Positions 25,703 through 34,567 of a DNA stretch of 64,000 nucleotides are shown here, one piece after another (the stretch's first letter is position 1; every line of letters begins with the position of its first letter). The stretch comes from Mesorhizobium zhangyense (GTDB lineage: Bacteria > Pseudomonadota > Alphaproteobacteria > Rhizobiales > Rhizobiaceae). The notes under the pieces are model-generated. The model saw only the letters and a list, made by a program, of their open reading frames with translations, had not been told where the DNA came from and did not search any database. The stretch covers positions 1-64,000 of the forward strand of contig NZ_JAAKZG010000017.1 of the NCBI RefSeq assembly GCF_011045115.1. The letters are read 5' to 3'. A program made the position numbers and the translations under genes.

Positions 25703-26920
25703 ATGAGTGTAGCTGCCCGGAAGTCGGAAACAATCGAGCCGCCGATTCTCGATCTCGACCCCTATTCGATGGAAGTGCTGTCGAATCCGCTCCCTTTCTA
25801 TCGTGAAGTACTCGCCACAGGCCCGGTGGTGCGGATAGCGAAATACGGCATCTACGGCGTTGGCCGATATGATGAACTCCGCGAGGTGGTGACGGATTAT
25901 ACGCGGTTCACAGCCGAAAGCGGTGTCGGCATCACCGATGCGCGCCAACCGGGTTTCGACGGCCGGCCGCCCAGCGCACTGGTCGAGGTCGATCCGCCGC
26001 AGCATACCGACACGCGCCGCGTTGCCAACAAGATCATGTCGCCGCTTATCATCCGCAAATGGCGTTCGCTGTTTGAGCAGAAGGCGAAGGAGGCAGTCGA
26101 CCGCATCCTCGACATGAGGGAGTTCGACGGCATCCATGATCTGGTCGAGGCCGTCGTGTTCGGCGGCTTTCCTGTCGCCATGGGCATCCGATTCGATGCC
26201 GATGCAATCCGCGCGATCGGCTATATGTCGTTCAACCAGACCGGGCCGAAGAATGAACTTTATTATAAGGGCTTGGCTGCTGGCGAGCCCTACATGGATT
26301 GGTTCATGGCCGCATGCCAGGCCGACAGCGTGTCGCCCGACTCGATCGCCGACCAGTTTTTCAAGGCCGAGGAGGCCGGCGAGCTTCCGGCGGGTATCGC
26401 ATCCAACATCACGCGGTCTCTGGTCCGTGGCGGCATGGACACGACGATCAGCGGCATCAGCACGACTGTCAGCCAGCTTGCGCAGAACCCGGACCAGTGG
26501 ACGATCCTGAAGGAGAATCCGGCACGGGTTCGCTTCGCATTCGACGAGGGGCTGCGTTTCGAAGCTCCGAACCATCTTGTCTACAGGTCGACGGCCTGCG
26601 ACACGGAACTGGGCGGCTGCTTTCTGAAAGCCAATACGAAGATCGCGACGTTTCCGAGCGCGGCAAACCGCGACCCGCGCAAATGGGAAAATCCCGACAC
26701 GTTCGACGTCATGCGCAACACCGCCAACATCCATATGTCGTTCGGTGCCGAGACGCATAATTGCATCGGCCAGAATGTCGCTCGGTTGGAGGCCGAGTGC
26801 ATTCTCAACGAACTCGTCGCGCGGGTGGCCACGATCGAACTGGCAGGCGAGCCCGAATATCTCATCCACAATCAGCTTCGGACCCTGGGCAGGCTGCCCT
26901 TACGGGTGACGCCAGCCTGA
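25703..26920 (+). CDS. Cytochrome P450, CYP199-like
   Basis: Soluble bacterial P450, 405 aa. The start PPILDLDPYSMEVLSNPLPF matches the CYP199 layout, as do QTGPKNELYYKGLA and SANRDPRKWENPD (here AANRDPRKW). The I-helix reads RGGMDTTISGIS, the ExxR is in FDEGLRFE (EGLR), and the heme loop is FGAETHNCIGQ with Cys354. The second Gly of the usual FGxGxHxC loop is Glu here. It needs a ferredoxin and reductase, probably those at 55215 and 51181. GGAGGATGGA precedes the ATG. CYP199 enzymes oxidise para-substituted benzoates; this one's substrate is unknown. Confidence 0.9.
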   Translation: MSVAARKSETIEPPILDLDPYSMEVLSNPLPFYREVLATGPVVRIAKYGIYGVGRYDELREVVTDYTRFTAESGVGITDARQPGFDGRPPSALVEVDPPQHTDTRRVANKIMSPLIIRKWRSLFEQKAKEAVDRILDMREFDGIHDLVEAVVFGGFPVAMGIRFDADAIRAIGYMSFNQTGPKNELYYKGLAAGEPYMDWFMAACQADSVSPDSIADQFFKAEEAGELPAGIASNITRSLVRGGMDTTISGISTTVSQLAQNPDQWTILKENPARVRFAFDEGLRFEAPNHLVYRSTACDTELGGCFLKANTKIATFPSAANRDPRKWENPDTFDVMRNTANIHMSFGAETHNCIGQNVARLEAECILNELVARVATIELAGEPEYLIHNQLRTLGRLPLRVTPA

Positions 26921-26995
26921 CAAGTGCGGGGATTGATGTTTTGACCGCAGGCGAGGCCAGCCTCGTCTGCACGGCATTCAAGGGTATAGCTTAAC

Positions 26996-27703
26996 ATGAT
27001 CCGTAAATTCGTATTCTTGAAACGAAAGCCTGGTCTGACGCATCAAGCGTTCCGGGACCATTGGCACGGGCCGCACGCATCGGTTATCTCCACTCGCCCG
27101 GAATTCTGGAAAGACACAGCGCGCTACGTGCAGAACCGTGTCCTGCCGGCTGTTGCCGATGTTACGCCGGAACCGCAGTGGGACGGGCTCGTGCAGATCG
27201 AACTCAAGGACGGCGCTCCCTCGTCGGCGGAGATTCGCGATGATCCGCGCAACAAGGAAGTGTCAACCGACGAGGGCGATTTCGTTGACACGGATCAACG
27301 CGTCCAGTTCTTTGCCGAGGAGAAAGTGGTCGTTGATGGTCCGACCCGCGGCGTCAAAATACTGAGCCTGCCGAGACGGCGCGCAGGGCTCAGCCCTGCC
27401 GAGTTCAGCCGTCACTACAGGGAAGTGCATGGTGAATTGGTGCGCAGGAACGAGGCATTCACCAAATATGCCAACCGCTACGTTCAACATCATTTGCTTG
27501 CCGACACGGTGAAGGCGACCGGCGGCTTTGTGCCATATGATGGAATATCGGAATTCTGGTTCGACAGCCTTGATCACGCCAAGGCGGCCTGGGCAGCACC
27601 CTCTTACATGGCCGAGTTGCGCTCGGACGAGAAGAATTTCGTTGGCAGCCCGCCCTCGCACCGGCTTATCGTCGAAGAAATCATAGTCGTGCCGGGTCGC
27701 TGA
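26996..27703 (+). CDS. Double EthD-like (dimeric alpha-beta barrel) protein
   Basis: 235 aa, with two copies of the same fold: repeat 1 reads FVFLKRKPGLTHQAFRDHW then YVQNRVLP, and repeat 2 reads ILSLPRRRAGLSPAEFSRHY then YANRYVQHHL. EthD-like domains occur in ether and polyketide catabolism and in some decarboxylases or cyclases; the tandem version would fold as an internal pseudo-dimer. It lies between a P450 and a KstD-like flavoprotein, suggesting a role with an oxygenated intermediate. No catalytic residues can be assigned with confidence. Confidence 0.75.
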   Translation: MIRKFVFLKRKPGLTHQAFRDHWHGPHASVISTRPEFWKDTARYVQNRVLPAVADVTPEPQWDGLVQIELKDGAPSSAEIRDDPRNKEVSTDEGDFVDTDQRVQFFAEEKVVVDGPTRGVKILSLPRRRAGLSPAEFSRHYREVHGELVRRNEAFTKYANRYVQHHLLADTVKATGGFVPYDGISEFWFDSLDHAKAAWAAPSYMAELRSDEKNFVGSPPSHRLIVEEIIVVPGR

Positions 27704-27755
27704 GCGGAGGTGAAGCCAATTGCATGGCTTCAAGGGAAGAAAACAGGGTACGTTG

Positions 27756-29435
27756 ATGAGCGAATTCGATGTGATCGTGGTTGGTTCGGGCGTTGGCGGA
27801 ATGACCACCGCAATCGTTGCTGCCAAGCAAGGGCTCAAGGTTCTGGTGGTCGAAAAGACAAAGTTTTTCGGCGGGACCACCGCCTTTTCCGGCGGTGTCG
27901 CCTGGATACCCAACAACCATCACATGAAATCCGTGGGGGTCGATGACAGCCGCGAAAAGGTGGTCGAGTATCTGAGAAGCGTGCTCGGCAATCACTATGA
28001 AGCCGCGAAGATAGAAGCCTTCGTCGACAACGCGCCAGACATGCTGCGTTACATGGAAGCCAACACGGCGCTCGAATTCGTGCCGGCCGCAACGCCGGAT
28101 TATGAGCCGCAGCATGGTGGAGCTTCGCATTATCGCGGCGTTCTCGCGAGAGAGTTCGACGGGCGTCGGCTCGGAAAGTATTTCAAGGCGTTGCGTCGCC
28201 CACGCCCGGAACTCACGGTGTTCGATAGCATGCAGGTTGCCGGGGCGGATATCATCCCGTTGCGCAAAGCCTTTCGCACCGTCAAAGGCTTCGTGCACAC
28301 GACGAAGATGGTGGTCAGATATGCCGGCCAGAAGCTACTTCACGGCCGGGGTACCCGGCTGGTTAGTGGCAACGCCCTTGCAGGCCGCCTGCTTCGATCG
28401 GCTATCGATGCTGGAGTGACGCTATGGTCCGAAACACCTGCGCGCAGGCTGATCATCGAAGATGGCAAGGTCGCTGGCCTGGTGGTCGTTCACGACGATC
28501 GGGAAACCACGATCCGGGCACGCCATGCCGTGGTAATGGCTAGTGGCGGCTTCGGTGCGAATGACGAGATGCGCAAGCAGTTCATGCCGCTTGCCGAACA
28601 TCATGTTTCGCTTCAACCGGAAAGCAATGTTGGTGACGGCGTGAAGATGGGTGTCGAGGCGGGCGGCAACCTCGTTACGACGAACCCATCCAACGGCATC
28701 TTCATTCCAGTTTCGACATCACGTCTGCCCGACGGCTCGCTGGCAAAGTTCCCGCACATCATGATCGACCGCTATATGCCGGGTTCGATCGCCGTCGATC
28801 CTTCGGGAAAGCGCTTCGTCAACGAGGCGGATTCCTACCAGAACTTCGTCATGAAGATGCAGCAGCTTGGCCTGCCCAACGTGCATATGATCGCGGATCG
28901 TCAATTCCTGCGGACCTACGGCATGGGCCTGGCGCGGCCGTTCCCCTATCCGGTGCGACCATGGCTCGACAATGGGTATCTCATCGAAGCCCCGTCTATC
29001 GAGGCGCTCGCCGGCAGGATCGGCGTCGATGCGAAGACGCTTGAAGAAACGGTCGCGAAGTTCAACCGTCATGCGGTCAATGGAGAAGACCCTGATTTCG
29101 CGCGGGGTGTCGACGCCCATTCGCGGTTTCGCGGCGATCAGGAGAACAAGCCGAACCCGAGCCTTGCACCGATACTGAAGCCTCCATTTTATGCCATCGT
29201 TCTCATTCCCGGCGATCTCAGCTCGGTTGCGGGCCTCAATACCGATGAGAAAGCACGGGTATTGAATAAGACAGGAGACGTCATTCGCGGGCTCTATGCG
29301 GTTGGTCTCGACATGAATTCGATGACACGCGGTCTTTATCCCGCCGGCGGTTCCAGCCTCGGCCCCGGCCTCACCTTCGGCTATATCGCTGCCCGTGACA
29401 TTGCCTCATCCGCTGGTCGAGAGTTGCAAAACTAA
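27756..29435 (+). CDS. FAD-dependent oxidoreductase, 3-ketosteroid delta1-dehydrogenase (KstD)-like
   Basis: Flavoprotein of the succinate dehydrogenase/fumarate reductase family, 559 aa. The N-terminus VIVVGSGVGGMTTAIVAAKQ is the FAD-binding Rossmann motif, followed by GGTTAFSGGVAWIPNN, VMASGGFGANDEMRKQF and a C-terminal PAGGSSLGPGLTFGYIAAR. These are the hallmarks of KstD-like dehydrogenases that desaturate a ring ketone. I started it at ATG 27756 (MSEFDVIVVG); the ribosome-binding site is weak, and the upstream ATG adds 12 residues. Homologues also act on non-steroid cyclic ketones, so the name describes fold and likely chemistry only. Confidence 0.85.
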   Translation: MSEFDVIVVGSGVGGMTTAIVAAKQGLKVLVVEKTKFFGGTTAFSGGVAWIPNNHHMKSVGVDDSREKVVEYLRSVLGNHYEAAKIEAFVDNAPDMLRYMEANTALEFVPAATPDYEPQHGGASHYRGVLAREFDGRRLGKYFKALRRPRPELTVFDSMQVAGADIIPLRKAFRTVKGFVHTTKMVVRYAGQKLLHGRGTRLVSGNALAGRLLRSAIDAGVTLWSETPARRLIIEDGKVAGLVVVHDDRETTIRARHAVVMASGGFGANDEMRKQFMPLAEHHVSLQPESNVGDGVKMGVEAGGNLVTTNPSNGIFIPVSTSRLPDGSLAKFPHIMIDRYMPGSIAVDPSGKRFVNEADSYQNFVMKMQQLGLPNVHMIADRQFLRTYGMGLARPFPYPVRPWLDNGYLIEAPSIEALAGRIGVDAKTLEETVAKFNRHAVNGEDPDFARGVDAHSRFRGDQENKPNPSLAPILKPPFYAIVLIPGDLSSVAGLNTDEKARVLNKTGDVIRGLYAVGLDMNSMTRGLYPAGGSSLGPGLTFGYIAARDIASSAGRELQN

Positions 29436-29517
29436 GCAGAAACAGCCGCACGTTGGTGAAAAGGCGGAATTCGACAACATCGGACTCCGCCTTTGGCTTT
29501 CGGTGCGGTCGCGAAAA

Positions 29518-30366
29518 CTACGCGCGTTCCAGTTGTTCGGCGGCGGCGTTGACCGCTCCGAGCTGACCGCTGGCCGATGCTTCCGGGCCTCGATGCAAGG
29601 TGAGGCCACCGTCCACCGGTAATGCGACGCCGGTAATGAAGTCGGAAGCTTCAGAGGCCAGGAATAGGGCTGCGTCTGCGATATTGCGTGGATCGCCTGC
29701 CTGGGGGAGAACCTGCATCCTGGCGAAGCGGCCAAGGTCCAGTCCGAGGCGGTCACCCATATCGGCGTCGCCGCCGATATGTCCGCTCCAGATGGAGGTC
29801 GGGAATGCGCCGGGAACAATGATATTGACGCGGATACTGTGCTGCCCGAGCGCGAAGGCGGCATAGCGGCCGGCGGAAATGACGCCGGCCTTGGCGACCG
29901 TATAAGCGAAGGGACCCGAACCGCCGAGGGCGACCGCCGCTGCGGAGGAGGTGAGGATGATGGAGCCTTTACCCCGCTTCTTCATCGGATTGATCGCGTG
30001 CTTGATGGTCAGCATCGTGCTGCGAAGGAGCAGGTTCTGCGTGTCGTCCCAACCCGCCGTCGACATGTCCTCGATGCTGGAATTGTCTCCGACGGCACCG
30101 GCATTGTGATACATCACGTCAAGCCCGCCGAAACTGTCGACTGCCAGAGCTACCGCTGCGGCGATGTCTTCCTCGCTGCGAATGTCGCAGCGCGAAAAAC
30201 GAAGCTGGCCGGGAAAACGCTGCTCCAGCGCCAGACCTTTCTCAGCCTGGATGTCAGCGATGACCAGCTTGGCACCTTCCTTTATGAAGAGCTCGGTCGC
30301 AGCCAGTCCCATACCGGAAACGCCACCTGTAATTATTGCAACCTTGCCGTCCAAGCGTCCTGCCAT
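29518..30366 (-). CDS. Short-chain dehydrogenase/reductase
   Basis: Classical SDR, 282 aa. IITGGVSGMGLAATELF is the cofactor Gly motif and VIADIQAEKG shows Asp after beta-2, favouring NAD(H). NAGAVGDN is the structural NNAG equivalent, LTSSAAA holds the catalytic Ser and FAYTVAKAGV the Tyr/Lys. The C-terminus has GVALPVDGGLTLHRG. It probably oxidises a hydroxyl group to a ketone. The ATG at 30366 follows AAGGCAGGACA. It is convergent with the KstD-like gene; a motif copy lies 76 bases upstream. Confidence 0.9.
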   Translation of the reverse strand: MAGRLDGKVAIITGGVSGMGLAATELFIKEGAKLVIADIQAEKGLALEQRFPGQLRFSRCDIRSEEDIAAAVALAVDSFGGLDVMYHNAGAVGDNSSIEDMSTAGWDDTQNLLLRSTMLTIKHAINPMKKRGKGSIILTSSAAAVALGGSGPFAYTVAKAGVISAGRYAAFALGQHSIRVNIIVPGAFPTSIWSGHIGGDADMGDRLGLDLGRFARMQVLPQAGDPRNIADAALFLASEASDFITGVALPVDGGLTLHRGPEASASGQLGAVNAAAEQLERA

Positions 30367-30441
30367 TGTCCTGCCTTTCACATGGCCGGCGACTTGCCGG
30401 CGCTTTTTGCAGGCAGACTAGCTTCTACGATTTGGTCGGGT

Positions 30442-30459
30442 GTCCCTTCGAGCGGGGGC
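30442..30459 (-). promoter_or_regulatory. GCCCC-N8-GGGAC inverted repeat (regulon motif, imperfect)
   Basis: On the minus strand: GCCCC, 8-base spacer, GGGACAC. It is 76 bases from the SDR start at 30366. The left half deviates by one base. Confidence 0.45.
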
Positions 30460-30566
30460 GAATGTCGAATTGACGGTCGAAAAGCTTGGCCTGCCGCATC
30501 GAAAACTCGTCAAAGAATAATGGCCGCTTTACGCGGCCATGCTTCGAGTGGAACGCGAAGTTCCTG

Positions 30567-32933
30567 TTATCTGCGTGCGGCCAGTTCTCGCGCAGCATCC
30601 TCCACGGCATCGGCGTCCAGACCATAGATGCGATAGAGGTCCGTCAGGTCGCCGCATTGGCCGAAGCGATTGACGCCGAGTGCGTGAACCGGATTGCGCT
30701 GCACGCTGCCGAGCCAAGCGAGTGCCGTCGGATGGCCATCCTGCATGGTAACGATGCCCGCGTCGCGAGGCAGGGCCTCCAGCAATGTCTCTATATGTGA
30801 GGTGACGTCTGCCTCGCCCTGCCTGCGTCTGCGGCAAGCCTCGTCCCACCCCCGGTAGAGATGGTCGGGGGAGGTAATGGCCAGAATGCCGGGTCCCGGC
30901 GAACGGCCGGCAAAAGCGCTCACCGCGTGGATCGCTTCAGGCGCGATTGCGCCGCAATATGCGATGGCGAGGTTCGCGCCAGGATCTGGCCGTCGCAACC
31001 AGTAGGCGCCGTTGACGATGTCGCGCCGGTCGGCTTCACTCAACTGCCGTTGCGGTTGTTCGAGTGCGCGGGTCGAAAGCCGCAGATAGACCGAGCCGCC
31101 TTCCTCATCCTGCATGTAGCCGAAGCCCCATTCCATGATCGTGGCGAGTTCGTCGGCGAATGCCGGTTCGAAATAGGTGAGGCCATCCTGCGCCATGCCA
31201 ATCAGCGGTGTGTTGACGGATTGATGGGCACCGCCTTCCGGAGCCAAGGTGATGCCGGACGGTGTCGCCGTCAGCATGAAGCGGGAGTCCTGATAACAGG
31301 CATAGATCAGCGCATCGAGGCCACGATTGATGAAAGGGTCGTAGACCGTTCCCACTGGCAGCAGGCGGGTTCCGAAGAAGTCATGGGAAAGCCCGAGTTG
31401 CGAAAGCATCAGGAAAAGATTGTTCTCGGCAATGCCGAGCTCCATGTGCTGGCCAGACGGCTTGCCCTGCCATTTCTGCACGGAAGGAACCTTCTCCACC
31501 TGAAAGATGTCGGCGTTCTGGAAGCGATTGAACAGTCCGCGGCGGTTCACCCATCCAGAGAGGTTGGTGGACACGGTGACATCCGGCGAGGTGGTGACGA
31601 TCCTGTCCGCCAGCGCACCGCCTTCGCGTCCCAGTGTCGTCATGATCTTGCCGAAAGCCTCCTGCGTGGACATCTCGCGCCCGTCCGGAACGGCAATAGG
31701 CGGGACGCCAACCGCCGGCGCTGAGCGCTCGCTTTTGCGTGCGGCGAAAGGAACGTTCTCCAGAAATGCTTGCAGTCGCCGTTGCGGGATCGCTATCCCT
31801 TCGAAAGGTTCCCACTCGCGTCCTGCACGAACGTCGGACGTCGCGCGGAAGGCTTCTACCTGGGTGGCCGTAAGCTGCCCTGCATGATTGTCCTTGTGTC
31901 CGGCCAGCGGCAGGCGATGGCCCTTGATCGTGTATGCCAGGAACAGTGTTGGCTGTTCGTCGGCCGAGGCATCGAAGGCGTCGAGGATGGTGGCGAGATC
32001 ATGTCCGCCCAGATTGCACATCAACTCGCCAAGGGCGTTGTCGTCATGCGCATCGAGCAGCGCTCCCAGACCTGACGCGCCGGAAAGATCGATCTTCAGC
32101 CTTTCGCGCCAAGCCCCGCCGCCCTTGAAGGAGAGCGCCGAATAAAGCTGGTTAGGGCATCTGTCGATCCAGTCGAGCAATGCCTCGCCTGAGGGGCCGT
32201 GGCGTGCTGCTTCGAGCTTTTTGCCGTATTTCAACGTGACCGTGCGCCAGCCGAAATTCTCGAACAGATTGAGGAATTTCGGCGCAAGCTGATCGTTTAT
32301 GACGCCGTCCAGGCTTTGGCGGTTGTAGTCGACGATCCACCAAAGATTGCGTACGTCGTGCTTCCAGCCTTCGAGTACAGCTTCGAAAATATTGCCTTCG
32401 TCGAGTTCCGCATCGCCCATCAGGGCAATCATCCGGCCGGGCCGCCGGCCTGCAGACATCATGTCACGCCCCATCACGAGATCCTGCGCTAGCGAGGCAA
32501 AAAGCGTCGCCGCGACGCCAAGCCCGACAGAACCTGTCGAGAAATCCACGTCTACGGAATCCTTGGTGCGGGAAGGGTAGGATTGCGCGCCACCCAGTCC
32601 GCGGAAATTTATCAGCTGGTCGCGGCTTTGACGGCCGAGCAGATACTGGATCGCGTGAAAGACGGGCGATGCATGCGGCTTTACGGCCACACGATCTTCC
32701 GGCCGCAAGGTGTGAAAATAGAGAGCCGTCATCAGGGTAACCAGCGACGCACTGGAGGACTGATGCCCGCCGACCTTCAGTCCATCACGCGATGGACGGA
32801 TCGCATTGGCGTTGTGGATCATCCATGTCGATAGCCAGAGTGCGCGCTTTTCAAGTTCACGCAGTGTCTCGATCAGCGAAGCGCGTTCCTCGCCGCTGTG
32901 ATTGGTCGTGTCGAATTTGCGCAACGCCGTCAT
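30567..32933 (-). CDS. Homodimeric pyruvate-dehydrogenase E1-like / transketolase-family 2-oxoacid dehydrogenase (MdeB-like)
   Basis: Thiamine-diphosphate enzyme, 788 aa, shorter than AceE (about 890). The N-terminal part shows VKPHASPVFHAIQYLLG and the TPP motif MGDAELDEGNIFEA then VDYNRQSLDG; the middle part has MELGIAENNLFL; the C-terminal transketolase domain follows. With an Lrp-family regulator immediately divergent, this matches the mdeR-mdeB arrangement known for 2-oxobutyrate dehydrogenase in Pseudomonas methionine catabolism. It may oxidise a 2-oxo acid to an acyl-CoA. No E2 or E3 subunit gene is nearby. The gene has no strong regulon motif upstream, only a weak ATCCC-N7-GAAAC at 32985, so it may be independent of the pathway. 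Confidence 0.83.
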   Translation of the reverse strand: MTALRKFDTTNHSGEERASLIETLRELEKRALWLSTWMIHNANAIRPSRDGLKVGGHQSSSASLVTLMTALYFHTLRPEDRVAVKPHASPVFHAIQYLLGRQSRDQLINFRGLGGAQSYPSRTKDSVDVDFSTGSVGLGVAATLFASLAQDLVMGRDMMSAGRRPGRMIALMGDAELDEGNIFEAVLEGWKHDVRNLWWIVDYNRQSLDGVINDQLAPKFLNLFENFGWRTVTLKYGKKLEAARHGPSGEALLDWIDRCPNQLYSALSFKGGGAWRERLKIDLSGASGLGALLDAHDDNALGELMCNLGGHDLATILDAFDASADEQPTLFLAYTIKGHRLPLAGHKDNHAGQLTATQVEAFRATSDVRAGREWEPFEGIAIPQRRLQAFLENVPFAARKSERSAPAVGVPPIAVPDGREMSTQEAFGKIMTTLGREGGALADRIVTTSPDVTVSTNLSGWVNRRGLFNRFQNADIFQVEKVPSVQKWQGKPSGQHMELGIAENNLFLMLSQLGLSHDFFGTRLLPVGTVYDPFINRGLDALIYACYQDSRFMLTATPSGITLAPEGGAHQSVNTPLIGMAQDGLTYFEPAFADELATIMEWGFGYMQDEEGGSVYLRLSTRALEQPQRQLSEADRRDIVNGAYWLRRPDPGANLAIAYCGAIAPEAIHAVSAFAGRSPGPGILAITSPDHLYRGWDEACRRRRQGEADVTSHIETLLEALPRDAGIVTMQDGHPTALAWLGSVQRNPVHALGVNRFGQCGDLTDLYRIYGLDADAVEDAARELAARR

Positions 32934-33065
32934 GAAGCTTCCTCCCGATAGGTCGCAAGAGTCTATGCTGGAACGGCGGAGTGAATCCCTGCAAAGGAAA
33001 CGGAGGGGGACATCAAATTAGTTGAAAGATGCCATAAAAACGGAAAAACAAATGGAATCCTCCAA

Positions 33066-33548
33066 ATGACGCTGGATACGATTGATCGCAATATCCTTGC
33101 CAATCTGCAGGCTGACGGCCGTATAACGATCAATGATCTGGCGGACAGAGTTGGTCTTTCGGCGACGCCGTGCCTGCGCCGCGTCAAGCGGCTCGAACGC
33201 GACGGCATCATCAAAGGATACGCCTCCCACGTCGACCAGGTGCTGGTCGGATTGCCGGTCAGTGTTTTCGTCAATGTGACTTTGCAGCGTCAGGCCGAGG
33301 CTGAACTTGAGGAATTCGAGGCGACGGTGATGAAATATCCCGAGGTCATGGAGTGCTATCTCATGACTGGGACCAGCGACTATCTGCTCCGCATCGTTGC
33401 TGCCGATCTCTTTGCCTATGAACGCTTTTTGAAATCCACGCTGACCCGGATTTCCGGCATAGCAAATATCCAGAGCAGTTTCGCGCTGAAACAGGTTGTC
33501 TACAGAACTGCCCTCCCAATCGCCGCGCACGAAGCCAAAACCCGATAG
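33066..33548 (+). CDS. Lrp/AsnC-family transcriptional regulator
   Basis: 160 aa. The N-terminal HTH is typical, with LDTIDRNILANLQADGRITI, LADRVGLSATPCLRRVKRLE and GIIKGY, followed by the RAM/AsnC ligand-binding domain, which contains VMECYLMTGTSDYLLRI. It is divergent from the 2-oxoacid dehydrogenase E1-like gene across 132 bases and most likely controls that gene in response to an amino acid or oxo acid. GGAATCCTCCAA precedes the ATG. Less likely, it is the wider regulon controller. Confidence 0.92.
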   Translation: MTLDTIDRNILANLQADGRITINDLADRVGLSATPCLRRVKRLERDGIIKGYASHVDQVLVGLPVSVFVNVTLQRQAEAELEEFEATVMKYPEVMECYLMTGTSDYLLRIVAADLFAYERFLKSTLTRISGIANIQSSFALKQVVYRTALPIAAHEAKTR

Positions 33549-33573
33549 CAGACAACGCGCGCATGCACTTCGG

Positions 33574-33591
33574 GTCCCACCCGAAAGGTAC
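33574..33591 (+). promoter_or_regulatory. GTCCC-N8-GGTAC inverted repeat (regulon motif)
   Basis: GTCCC, 8-base spacer, GGTACAG. It lies just after the Lrp gene and ends 112 bases upstream of the SDR ATG at 33703. Confidence 0.5.
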
Positions 33592-33702
33592 AGCGGCAAG
33601 CCCTGCGGAACGCTAACAGGATTCTGACTGACGCTCCCGTCATGGCAACGGATCTTTGCGTGGTCGTCGAAACCTGAATGTCTTCACGCAAGGAGTAGTC
33701 CC

Positions 33703-34530
33703 ATGGCAAAGAGCGACGTTGCAAATTCGCGTTCGATCGACTGGATGAGCAACTCTCTGGTCAAGGGGCTGGTCGCACTGGTGGCGGGCGGCGGTAGCGG
33801 CATCGGTGAGGCGACTTCAAAGGTTCTTGCGGCAAATGGCGCGTCTGTTGTGGTCGCCGATCGCCGTAAAGAGCCGGCTGAGCGTGTAGCCTCTGAAATC
33901 GTCAGGGATGGTGGCGCGGCGATCGCCGTGACGATGGATGTCTCGGCCCAGAATGACATCGACAGTGCGATTGCGGAGACGATCGCGACATACGGCAAGC
34001 TGGATATCCTTATCAACTCTGCAGGCGTCATCTTCCCTGCGTCGCTGGAGGACTGTTCGCTTGATGATTGGCGGACCTCGTTCCTCGTCAATGTGGATGC
34101 AGCCCTGATACTTGGGCGATCCTGTCTGCCGCATCTGCGCAAAAGCAATGCCGCTGCAATCGTCAACATCGCGTCGCTCGCCGGTGGCCGGGGCTATCCC
34201 AATGGCGGTGCCTACGGGCCAAGCAAGGCTGCACTCATTTCGCTGACGCGGCAGATGGCGCTCGAATGGGCCAAGGACGGCGTGCGTGTGAATGTCGTCA
34301 GTCCGGGAACCATCGACACACCGTTGACGCGTTCGAACATGACGCCAGCCGTTATGGCAGACCGCGAAGCGAAGATCCCGCTTGGGCGCCTGGGTGTGGC
34401 CGGGGAACTCGCAGACACGGTCGTCTTCCTTGCGTCGCCTGCAGCATCCTTCATCACCGCGCAGGAGGTGAATTGCGATGGTGGTCTCTCACAAGCCCTG
34501 ATGGTGCAGAAGTTCTACGCAAACAAATAG
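33703..34530 (+). CDS. Short-chain dehydrogenase/reductase
   Basis: Classical SDR, 275 aa, with a 20-residue N-terminal extension before LVAGGGSGIGEATSKVL. VVADRRKEP follows beta-2, INSAGVIFP is the NAG motif, IVNIASLAG holds the Ser and GGAYGPSKAALISL the catalytic Tyr/Lys. The C-terminus ends AQEVNCDGGLSQ as usual. The ATG at 33703 follows AAGGAGTAGTCCC. It is followed 37 bases later by a drug/metabolite transporter gene and has its own motif copy upstream. It likely oxidises a secondary alcohol or a 3-hydroxyacyl-CoA. Confidence 0.9.
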   Translation: MAKSDVANSRSIDWMSNSLVKGLVALVAGGGSGIGEATSKVLAANGASVVVADRRKEPAERVASEIVRDGGAAIAVTMDVSAQNDIDSAIAETIATYGKLDILINSAGVIFPASLEDCSLDDWRTSFLVNVDAALILGRSCLPHLRKSNAAAIVNIASLAGGRGYPNGGAYGPSKAALISLTRQMALEWAKDGVRVNVVSPGTIDTPLTRSNMTPAVMADREAKIPLGRLGVAGELADTVVFLASPAASFITAQEVNCDGGLSQALMVQKFYANK

Positions 34531-34567
34531 GCGGCCGACACTTCAACAAGAGCGAAAGGTCGGCAGT

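Noticed and set aside
25523-26869. 448-codon open frame on the minus strand
   Set aside because: It is antisense to the P450 at 25703-26920, has no family-like sequence, and reflects high GC codon bias.
32985-33001. ATCCC-N7-GAAAC as a further regulon motif copy
   Set aside because: The right half mismatches at two positions; I kept it only as a weak possibility for the E1/Lrp promoter.
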